NCBI GenBank assembly: GCA_900766895.1
Contig: CAAFXF010000025.1
Span: 1 to 10,189 of the forward strand
DNA: 10,189 bases
Origin: Clostridia bacterium
Lineage (GTDB): Bacteria > Bacillota > Clostridia > Oscillospirales > Acutalibacteraceae
Direction of reading: 5' to 3'
Positions within the stretch are counted from its first letter, which is position 1. The number at the start of each line of letters is the position of its first letter. This document shows, in pieces, positions 1-6,088 of the stretch. A program made the translations under genes and the position numbers. The notes below the pieces were generated by a model. It worked only from the letters and a program-made list of their open reading frames with translations, had not been told where the DNA came from and ran no database searches.

Positions 1-19
1 ACGTGTGCTCTTCCGATCT
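1..19 (+). other. Illumina adapter remnant at contig end
   Basis: These 19 bases match exactly the 3' end of the Illumina TruSeq/multiplexing read-2 primer, ending in CTCTTCCGATCT. They are not genomic. The adapter happens to be open in the atpB frame and would add a false start (GTG at 3) and a false N-terminal MCSSD to the protein. Genomic sequence begins at about base 20. Confidence 0.95.
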
Positions 20-323
20 GCCGCTTTCGCTTTGTATGCGACTTTTCGGTAATATCATCGCAGCCTTTACCATTATGGAGCTTATCAAGGCTGTTCCGTT
101 TACAAAGCTCGGTGTACCGGCAGTGTTCAGCCTGTATTTTGATTTGTTCGACGGTCTTTTGCAGGCGTACATCTTTGTGTTCTTAACGGCTATTTACTTG
201 GAGGAGGCTGTTGAGGAAGCAGAGGAGGAGCCGAAGGAGGCAAAGAAGCTTCGCAAGGCTCAGAAAAAGGCAGAACGGCTTGCCAAAAAGCAGGCAAAAA
301 AAGAAGCTAAGGCTACGGCTTAG
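20..323 (+). CDS. atpB: F-type ATP synthase subunit a, C-terminal fragment
   Basis: This is the last 100 residues of the membrane subunit that forms the ion half-channels of Fo beside the c-ring. The 5' part lies beyond the contig end; the first whole genomic codon is at 21. The fragment opens with PLSLCMRLFGN, the family's penultimate-helix motif. Its Arg (codon 39-41) corresponds to the essential E. coli aArg210. The last membrane helix contains LLQAYIFVFLTAIYL, with Gln at the aGln252 position. By alignment on the Arg and the Gln, E. coli Glu219 is Phe here and His245 is Asp. After the last helix comes a 40-residue hydrophilic tail, first Glu-rich and then Lys/Ala-rich, where E. coli has about eight residues; it should face the cytoplasm. 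The gene ends with TAG, 34 bases before atpE. Confidence 0.95.
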
Positions 324-357
324 TAATAGATAAAATATTTTTAAGGAGATAAATATT

Positions 358-585
358 ATGACAGGAACAATTATTGCAATCGGTGCAGGTATTGCACTTT
401 TGTGTGGAATCGGCGCAGGTATCGGTATCGGTATCGCAACAGGTAAGGCAGTAGAGGCACAGGCTCGTCAGCCTGAAATTGCAAACAAAATTCAAACAAC
501 TCTTATTTTGGGCGGTGCCTTGTCAGAGGCAACAGCTATTTACGGCTTGATTGGTGCAATTCTTATCATCTTTATGCTAAAGTAA
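358..585 (+). CDS. atpE: F-type ATP synthase subunit c
   Basis: This 75-residue hairpin proteolipid forms the rotating c-ring that carries ions through Fo. Helix 1 (about residues 4-29) has the packing glycines G17, G19, G21, G23 and G25. The polar loop is ARQPE (residues 36-40). Helix 2 (about 47-73) carries the ion-binding carboxylate Glu57 in GGALSEATAIYGL. Compared with the Na+-type c subunit of Ilyobacter, the Gln32 position is Ile24 and the Ser66 position is Ala58, so two Na+ ligands are missing and proton coupling is more likely (inference). Length is typical. The start is preceded by TAAGGAG at good spacing, one of the strongest ribosome binding sites in the operon, which fits the high copy number of c. 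Confidence 0.97.
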   Translation: MTGTIIAIGAGIALLCGIGAGIGIGIATGKAVEAQARQPEIANKIQTTLILGGALSEATAIYGLIGAILIIFMLK

Positions 586-625
586 TTGTTTGCACAATTA
601 AGTATTACTGAAAGGAAATCGGCAA

Positions 626-1114
626 ATGTTAAAGTTTGATTTTAATTTGCTTTGGACAGTTATCAACCTTATTATATTCTTTGTTTTGATGAGACTGTTT
701 TTGTTTAAGCCTATCAAAAAGGCTATCGAGGGCAGACGTGCAATGCTTGACGGTCAGTTTAAGCAGGCAGAGGATACCGTAAACGAGGCTAACGAAAAGC
801 TTGCGGATTACGAGGAAAGAATAAAGAATGTTGACCTTGAGGCACAGGGCATTATTTCAGATGCAAGAGGCAAGGCAAAGGTTGAATATAACAGGATTTT
901 GGAAAAGGCAAATGATGATGTAGCAAAGCTTAAGCAGGATGCAAGGCGTCAAATCGAGCAGGAAACGGAGAATGCCCGTCGTGACGTTAAGGAGGAAATT
1001 GCAAGGCTTGCTATGGAAACAGCAGAAAAGGTTGTCGGCGAAAGTGTGAGCGCAAAAACCGACGCGGATATATATAATGAATTTTTAAGTGAAAGCAGTG
1101 AAAATAATGATTAA
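626..1114 (+). CDS. atpF: F-type ATP synthase subunit b
   Basis: This 162-residue peripheral stalk subunit has one N-terminal membrane helix (about residues 7-27, LLWTVINLIIFFVLMRLFLF), then KPIKKAIEGRR at the membrane exit, then a long charged helix to about residue 140. Alternating Glu/Lys/Arg/Ala in that region fits the parallel coiled coil that reaches up to delta and alpha. Length is close to the usual 155-170. The start ATG follows AAAGGAAA. The 3' end overlaps the next gene by 8 bp (ATGATTAA), which suggests translational coupling. It is a separate protein here and not fused to delta as in mycobacteria. Confidence 0.96.
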   Translation: MLKFDFNLLWTVINLIIFFVLMRLFLFKPIKKAIEGRRAMLDGQFKQAEDTVNEANEKLADYEERIKNVDLEAQGIISDARGKAKVEYNRILEKANDDVAKLKQDARRQIEQETENARRDVKEEIARLAMETAEKVVGESVSAKTDADIYNEFLSESSENND

Positions 1115-3125
1115 AAATCAAGAGTCATATATCAAAATGCTGCTTTCATCTCAAATCAGCGTTGCAAGCCTTGAGGATGCGCTAAGACTTGTGCAGAGTA
1201 GTGATGAGCTTTTGGAGGCTCTTAACAATCCAAACTATTCCGCTGATGAAAAGCAGCAGGTTATCAACGATTTGTTTTCACCGTCCGTAAGGGAATTTAT
1301 GGGTGCACTTGCGTCAGAATGTCAGTGTGCAGACCTTAAGGACATTATCAGTGCATATATCGTTGAGCTTGACAGACAGAATAACATTATCCACGCAACC
1401 GTTAGCTGTACTACTCCTCCGGATGAAAAACAGCTTGACGGAATCAAGGCGTTTGTTTGCAAGGAAATGAATTGCAGCAGCGTAGAGGTGGATATAAAAA
1501 AGGACGCATCTCTTATCGGTGGCTTTGTGATTGCGGTTGAGGGCAAAGAATACGACTTTAGCCTTAAGAAAAAAATGCAGTCCATTAAGGCACAGATAAT
1601 GCGTACTGCAAAGGAAATCACAGGCGATAACAAGGCTGTGCTTGAGGCATTGCGCAAGGATATCAAATCATTTAAGCAAACCCACGAGGGCGAGGAGGTC
1701 GGCCAGGTCGTTAAGGTCGGCGACAGCATTGCAACTGTTGTTGGACTCGGCACGGCAAGATACGGCGAGATTATTGTTTTTGAGGACGGCACAAAGGGTA
1801 TGGTGCAAAACATTAACAGTAGCTCTGTCGGATGTATTTTGTTTGGCTCGGATGAGGATATTCATCAGGGCACAAGGGTTAAGCGAACAAACCGAATGGC
1901 AGGCGTGCCTGTGGGTGACGCCTTTGTCGGCAGAGTTGTTAATGCACTCGGCGAGCCGATTGACGGCTTGGGTGATATTGATGCAACCGATTACCGTATG
2001 CTTGAACAGCCTGCTCCGTCTATTGTTGACAGAAAATCGGTATCAAAGCCTATGGAAACCGGTATTCTTGCTATTGATTCAATGTTCCCCATCGGCAGAG
2101 GACAGAGAGAGCTTATTATCGGCGACCGCCAAACAGGTAAAACCTCTATCGCTATTGATACAATTATCAATCAAAAGGGCAAGGATACCATATGTGTTTA
2201 CAATGCTATCGGCCAAAAGGCTTCAACCGTTGCAAAGCTTGTAAGCACTCTTAAGAAAAACGGTGCTATGGATTACACAATCGTTGTGTGCTCTACTGCA
2301 TCTGACTCGGCATCGCTTCAGTACATTTCGCCTTATTCTGCAACAGCGTTGGCAGAATACTTTATGTACAAGGGCAAGGATTGCCTTATCGTATACGATG
2401 ATTTAAGCAAGCACGCAGTTGCATATCGTGCAATTTCGCTGTTGCTTGAAAGACCGCCCGGACGTGAGGCTTATCCCGGCGATGTATTTTATCTACATTC
2501 AAGATTGCTTGAACGTTCAAGCCGTTTGAGTGACGAGCTTGGCGGCGGCTCAATTACAGCCCTGCCTATTATCGAAACTCAGGCAGGTGACGTTTCGGCA
2601 TACATTCCAACCAACGTTATCTCTATTACCGACGGTCAGATTTATCTTGAAAGCGACCTGTTCTTTTCAGGTCAAAGACCTGCCGTAAATGTCGGCCTGT
2701 CCGTATCGCGTGTAGGCGGTGCGGCTCAAACAAAGGCCATGAAAAAGGCAGCAGGCTCGCTTCGTGTTGATTTGGCACAGTTTAGGGAAATGGAGGTATT
2801 CACCCAGTTTTCTTCCGATTTGGATGACGATACAAGGCGTCAGCTTATGTATGGCTCCGGTCTTATGGAGCTTCTTAAGCAGCCGCTTACTCATCCTATG
2901 TCGCTTGCACAGCAGGTTGTTACCCTTGTCGGTGCCATTGGCAAAAAATTTGTTGATGTTCCAAAGGGTAAAATCAAGCAGTATCAGGGTGAAATACTCG
3001 AATATTTTGAAAATCATCACAGCGATATTTTGGCTGAAATTGACACACAGAAGGTTCTTGATGACGATTTGAAGGCATCAATTTTGTCTGTGTTTGATGA
3101 ATTCGGAAAGGCTTATAATGGCTAA
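1107..3125 (+). CDS. atpH-atpA: Fused ATP synthase delta (OSCP) + alpha subunit
   Basis: A single 672-residue frame holds two normally separate F1 subunits. Residues 1-164 are delta: an N-terminal helical domain, then the C-terminal strand-helix region with DASLIGGFVIAVEG (about 133-146) and the terminal helix DFSLKKKMQSIKAQI. This is slightly shorter than the usual ~177. Residues 165-672 are a full alpha subunit (508 residues; E. coli 513): Walker A GDRQTGKT at 339-346, Walker B LIVYDD, the signature PAVNVGLSVS, and the arginine finger in SVSRVGGAAQ. The domains join directly, with no stop, frameshift or long linker. I chose ATG 1107, inside an 8-bp overlap with atpF; GTG 1089 would add six residues, and neither has a strong Shine-Dalgarno sequence. 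Its end overlaps atpG by another 8 bp. The fusion conflicts with the usual alpha3:delta1 ratio unless alpha is also made separately. Confidence 0.92.
   Translation: MIKNQESYIKMLLSSQISVASLEDALRLVQSSDELLEALNNPNYSADEKQQVINDLFSPSVREFMGALASECQCADLKDIISAYIVELDRQNNIIHATVSCTTPPDEKQLDGIKAFVCKEMNCSSVEVDIKKDASLIGGFVIAVEGKEYDFSLKKKMQSIKAQIMRTAKEITGDNKAVLEALRKDIKSFKQTHEGEEVGQVVKVGDSIATVVGLGTARYGEIIVFEDGTKGMVQNINSSSVGCILFGSDEDIHQGTRVKRTNRMAGVPVGDAFVGRVVNALGEPIDGLGDIDATDYRMLEQPAPSIVDRKSVSKPMETGILAIDSMFPIGRGQRELIIGDRQTGKTSIAIDTIINQKGKDTICVYNAIGQKASTVAKLVSTLKKNGAMDYTIVVCSTASDSASLQYISPYSATALAEYFMYKGKDCLIVYDDLSKHAVAYRAISLLLERPPGREAYPGDVFYLHSRLLERSSRLSDELGGGSITALPIIETQAGDVSAYIPTNVISITDGQIYLESDLFFSGQRPAVNVGLSVSRVGGAAQTKAMKKAAGSLRVDLAQFREMEVFTQFSSDLDDDTRRQLMYGSGLMELLKQPLTHPMSLAQQVVTLVGAIGKKFVDVPKGKIKQYQGEILEYFENHHSDILAEIDTQKVLDDDLKASILSVFDEFGKAYNG
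1587..1601 (+). promoter_or_regulatory. Possible internal start for free alpha subunit
   Basis: AAGG (1587-1590) lies 8 bases before an in-frame ATG (1599-1601), which encodes Met165 of the delta-alpha fusion. That Met falls exactly where delta similarity ends. Initiation here would give a normal 508-residue alpha beginning MRTAKEITGDNK. The Shine-Dalgarno match is weak but no worse than that of the fusion's own start. Function is inferred only. Confidence 0.4.
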
Positions 3126-4014
3126 CGCAAGAGAAATTCAAGGCAGAATTAAGTCTATCAAGGACACTATGAAAATTACAAATGCTATGTATATGGTGTC
3201 CTCATCAAAGCTTCAAAAGGCACGACGCGACCTGAAGAATACAGAGCCTTATTTCTATATGATTCAGGATTCGCTTGCAAAAATATTGGATACCGCACCT
3301 GAGGTAGGCTCACGTTATTTTGACGAAAGGCCCGAAAAAACAGGTGACGACAGGGTAATTGCATATCTTGTTATCACGGCTGATAAGGGCTTGGCAGGTG
3401 CTTATAACCACAACATCATCAAGCTTGCGGAAAAATGTGCGGTTGATGACGGTTGCAACAATATGCTGTTTGTTGTCGGTCAGCTCGGACGTCATTTTTT
3501 TGAAAAGCGTGATATACCTATTGACATCAACTTTAAGTATACCGCCCAAAATCCGACGGTTAACCGAGCAAGGCATATCAGCGAAAAAATCGTGTCTATG
3601 TTCCTTGATAAAAAGATAGACGAGGTTTATGTAATATATACCAGAATGGTAAATTCAATGACGGTTGAGGCTGTCAGCAAAAGGCTTCTTCCGTTAAGAA
3701 AAGAAAAAATCAATGTGCAAAATAACGAGCTTGTTGAGCATTATGACGACGCAACCTTTTTGCCCGATGCAAAAACTGCGTTTGATTCCATTGCTCCAAG
3801 CTACGTTGCAGGCTATGTTTACGGTGCACTTGTAGAAAGCTATTGCAGTGAGCACAATGCTCGAATGATGGCTATGCAAAATGCGTCTGACAGCGCAAGC
3901 GCCATGATTAAGGATTTGTCCATTCAGTTTAACAGAGCAAGGCAGGCGGCTATTACGCAGGAAATCAGCGAGGTTTGCGGCGGAGCGAAGCAGTCTGCAA
4001 AAAATGCTAAATAA
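3118..4014 (+). CDS. atpG: F-type ATP synthase subunit gamma
   Basis: This 298-residue rotor shaft turns inside the alpha3beta3 head and couples c-ring rotation to catalysis. The N-terminal helix ANAREIQGRIKSIKDTMKIT and the following TNAMYMVSSSKLQKAR match the family's first coiled-coil strand. The C-terminal FNRARQAAITQEISEV is the conserved gamma signature that pairs with it. The middle (about residues 75-210) is the globular domain, with ITADKGLAGAYNHNI. The ATG at 3118 is chosen over an upstream in-frame ATG at 3094 because MANAREIQGRI is the normal start and gives an 8-bp overlap (ATGGCTAA) with the alpha end, the same geometry as at the atpF junction. GGAAAGG lies just upstream. The short tail after GGA (KQSAKNAK) is not conserved. 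Confidence 0.96.
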   Translation: MANAREIQGRIKSIKDTMKITNAMYMVSSSKLQKARRDLKNTEPYFYMIQDSLAKILDTAPEVGSRYFDERPEKTGDDRVIAYLVITADKGLAGAYNHNIIKLAEKCAVDDGCNNMLFVVGQLGRHFFEKRDIPIDINFKYTAQNPTVNRARHISEKIVSMFLDKKIDEVYVIYTRMVNSMTVEAVSKRLLPLRKEKINVQNNELVEHYDDATFLPDAKTAFDSIAPSYVAGYVYGALVESYCSEHNARMMAMQNASDSASAMIKDLSIQFNRARQAAITQEISEVCGGAKQSAKNAK

Positions 4015-4035
4015 CCTTTTGGAAGGTAATAAGTT

Positions 4036-5418
4036 ATGAATTACGGAAAAATTACACAGGTTATGGGACCTGTTGTTGATGTACAGTTTGACGGTGATTT
4101 GCCAAAGATTAAGGAAGCGCTTGAGGTGCAAAATAACGGCAGTCGCGCTGTTATGGAGGTAGCTCAGCATATCGGCTCCAACACGGTTCGTTGCATTATG
4201 CTTGCCGCATCGGAGGGCTTGTACAAGGATATGCAGGTTGTCGCAACGTGTGATTCCATCAAGGTGCCCGTAGGTGAAAAAACCTTGGGCAGACTCTTTA
4301 ATGTTGTCGGCGACACCATAGATGATTTGGAAAATTTGGATGATGAGGAGCATTGGTCCATTCACCGCAAGGCTCCAAGCTTTGACGAGCAGGCATCAGA
4401 GGTTGAAATTTTGGAAACCGGTATTAAGGTTATAGACCTGCTTACGCCTTATCAAAAGGGCGGAAAGATTGGCTTGTTCGGCGGTGCGGGTGTTGGCAAA
4501 ACCGTTCTTATTCAGGAGCTTATCACAAATGTTGCCACCCAGCACGGAGGATATTCAATTTTCACCGGTGTGGGTGAGCGTTCAAGAGAGGGTAACGACC
4601 TTTGGAACGAAATGAAGGAGTCGGGTGTTATCAACAAAACCGCTCTTGTTTTCGGTCAAATGAACGAACCGCCGGGAGCAAGAATGAGGGTTGCCCAAAC
4701 CGGACTGACTATGGCAGAGTATTTTCGTGATAAGGAGCATCAGGATGTTCTTTTGTTCATTGACAATATCTTCAGATTTATTCAGGCAGGCTCGGAGGTA
4801 TCTGCACTTTTGGGCAGAATGCCGTCTGCGGTAGGCTATCAGCCAACCCTTGCTACCGATGTCGGCGAATTGCAGGAAAGAATTACATCAACCAAAAACG
4901 GCTCAATCACATCCGTTCAGGCTGTATATGTTCCTGCCGACGACCTTACCGACCCGGCGCCTGCAACCACCTTTGCACACCTTGATGCAACAACCGTTCT
5001 TTCGCGTAAGATTGTTGAAAAGGGTATTTATCCTGCTGTTGATCCGCTTGAGTCAAATTCAAGAATTCTTGAGGCAGACGTTGTAGGTCAGGAGCATTAT
5101 GAGGTTGCCTGCAAGGTTCAGGAGTATTTGCAAAAGTACAAGGAGCTTCAGGATATTATTGCAATTCTCGGTATGGAGGAGCTTTCCGACGATGATAAGC
5201 TTTCCGTATTCCGTGCAAGAAAGATTGAAAAGTTTTTGTCACAGCCGTTCCATGTTGCCGAAAACTTTACGGGCCTTAAGGGTGTTTATGTTCCTATTAA
5301 GGAAACCGTAAGAGGCTTTAAGGCTATCGTTGACGGCGAGGTTGACGACCTTCCCGAAATGGCATTTTTCAATGTAGGAACCATTGACGAAGCAAAGGAA
5401 AAGGCAAAAACACTTTAA
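4036..5418 (+). CDS. atpD: F-type ATP synthase subunit beta (catalytic)
   Basis: The catalytic subunit of F1, 460 residues, the same length as E. coli beta. It has the N-terminal beta-barrel (GKITQVMGPVVDVQF), Walker A GGAGVGKT at 149-156 (catalytic Lys155), the catalytic Glu in TGVGERSREGNDLW, Walker B LLFIDNIFRF, and the alpha/beta signature PAVDPLESNS. The C-terminal lever is EELSDDD, a variant of the DELSEED loop that touches gamma and epsilon. All catalytic residues I looked for are present, so it should be active. Start: ATG 4036 after GGAAGG at good spacing, 21 bases behind atpG. It is followed 11 bases later by atpC. Confidence 0.98.
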   Translation: MNYGKITQVMGPVVDVQFDGDLPKIKEALEVQNNGSRAVMEVAQHIGSNTVRCIMLAASEGLYKDMQVVATCDSIKVPVGEKTLGRLFNVVGDTIDDLENLDDEEHWSIHRKAPSFDEQASEVEILETGIKVIDLLTPYQKGGKIGLFGGAGVGKTVLIQELITNVATQHGGYSIFTGVGERSREGNDLWNEMKESGVINKTALVFGQMNEPPGARMRVAQTGLTMAEYFRDKEHQDVLLFIDNIFRFIQAGSEVSALLGRMPSAVGYQPTLATDVGELQERITSTKNGSITSVQAVYVPADDLTDPAPATTFAHLDATTVLSRKIVEKGIYPAVDPLESNSRILEADVVGQEHYEVACKVQEYLQKYKELQDIIAILGMEELSDDDKLSVFRARKIEKFLSQPFHVAENFTGLKGVYVPIKETVRGFKAIVDGEVDDLPEMAFFNVGTIDEAKEKAKTL

Positions 5419-5429
5419 CGGTGATTGGT

Positions 5430-5843
5430 ATGAATACATTTAAGCTAAAGATTGTTTCTTCAAACAGGGTGTTTTTTGACGGCGAGGCTCAAAGTCTTGT
5501 TGTGCCTGTTGCAGGCGAGGGACTTTGCGGTTTTTTGGCAAGGCACGAAAACACGGTTGCACCTATTGAGTTTGGTGAAATGAAGCTGACAGATGCCGAT
5601 GGCAATGTAACAGAGGCGTTTGTCGGCTCGGGATTTTTGGAGTTTATAAATAATCAGGCAAATCTGGTGTGTATCTCTGTTGAACTGCCTGATGAGATTG
5701 ATAAGCGCAGAGCCGAGGAAGCAGCCGAAAGAGCGGCAGAGGAGCTCCGTCAGCAAAAATCAATCAATGAGTATTATATGACTCAGGCAAATCTCTCTCG
5801 TGCAATGGAGCGCCTGAAAATTAAAAACAAGCATCAAATATAA
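5430..5843 (+). CDS. atpC: F-type ATP synthase subunit epsilon
   Basis: This 137-residue rotor-foot subunit links gamma to the c-ring and can inhibit ATP hydrolysis. Residues 1-86 form the beta-sandwich (MNTFKLKIVSSNRVFFDGEA, GLCGFLARHENTVAPIEFG). Residues 88-134 are the two C-terminal helices. Helix 1 begins IDKRRA (90-95), which fits the I/L-D-x-x-R-A motif known from ATP-binding epsilon of Bacillus PS3. Helix 2 has Arg124 and Arg128. ATG 5430 is preferred because GGTG lies just upstream; GTG 5421 is an alternative adding three residues, with no visible ribosome binding site. It is the last gene of the operon; its TAA (5841-5843) touches the terminator stem. Confidence 0.95.
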   Translation: MNTFKLKIVSSNRVFFDGEAQSLVVPVAGEGLCGFLARHENTVAPIEFGEMKLTDADGNVTEAFVGSGFLEFINNQANLVCISVELPDEIDKRRAEEAAERAAEELRQQKSINEYYMTQANLSRAMERLKIKNKHQI

Positions 5844-5877
5844 AAACAAGGCTACCGCATTAGTAGCCTTGTTTTTT
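5842..5877. terminator. Bidirectional intrinsic terminator
   Basis: A perfect 14-bp stem (5842-5855 with 5863-5876; core CAAGGCTAC/GTAGCCTTG) closes a 7-base loop, CGCATTA. The plus-strand arm ends in a run of six T (5872-5877) and the minus-strand arm in five T. It therefore suits both the atp operon (+) and the converging DUF1653/glycosyltransferase unit (-). The stop codons of both flanking genes overlap its edges. Confidence 0.92.
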
Positions 5878-6088
5878 ATTCGTCGATATAAGTAAAGCGT
5901 TGGAATGTTTTTCCGTCACGCTCCACTGTTTCATTCCACATTTCTGCGGGGCGAACCCAAATACCGCCGTCACCGTACAATGCCCTGTAAACAACCATTT
6001 CTTCAAGCGTTTCGCTGTGCCTTGCAATGCCGATAACCTCGTATTCGTTGCCCTTAAAGTGTCTGTATTTTCCAAGCTTAATTTCCAT
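5876..6088 (-). CDS. DUF1653 family small protein
   Basis: A 70-residue soluble protein matching DUF1653: KYRHFKGNEYEVIGIARHSET, then VVYRALYGDGGIWVRP and a final FQRFTYIDE. Function of the family is unknown to me. The compact, aromatic- and Gly-rich beta sequence with no membrane segment or signal suggests a small cytoplasmic domain. The ATG (6086-6088) overlaps the 3' end of the glycosyltransferase gene by 11 bp and has GAGGA upstream on the minus strand, so the two are probably co-translated. Its TAA lies in the T run of the shared terminator. A longer reading in another minus frame over the same bases lacks family similarity and is a shadow. Confidence 0.88.
   Translation of the reverse strand: MEIKLGKYRHFKGNEYEVIGIARHSETLEEMVVYRALYGDGGIWVRPAEMWNETVERDGKTFQRFTYIDE

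Noticed and set aside
3..20. Apparent GTG start and MCSSD N-terminus for atpB
   Set aside because: It is translated adapter sequence; the real gene continues beyond the contig.
418..435. Three tandem GGTATC hexamers
   Set aside because: They encode the glycine-alternating GIGIGI stretch of the c subunit; the repeat is explained by protein packing needs.
313..495. Cys-rich minus-strand reading frame
   Set aside because: Lies opposite atpE; its Cys/Thr/Asp repeats mirror the c subunit's Gly/Ile codons.
1566..1577. Canonical -1 ribosomal frameshift heptamer
   Set aside because: The codons read AAG AAA AAA ATG, so a tandem -1 slip would mispair at the G; phase does not fit X-XXY-YYZ.
1322..1813. 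163-residue minus-strand open frame
   Set aside because: Opposite the delta-alpha fusion, with no family features; a codon-bias shadow.
3694..4365. 223-residue minus-strand open frame across the atpG/atpD junction
   Set aside because: No recognisable domain, no ribosome binding site seen, and it lies opposite two conserved genes.
5860..6075. Alternative minus-strand frame over the DUF1653 gene
   Set aside because: The other frame matches DUF1653 well and has a good ribosome binding site.
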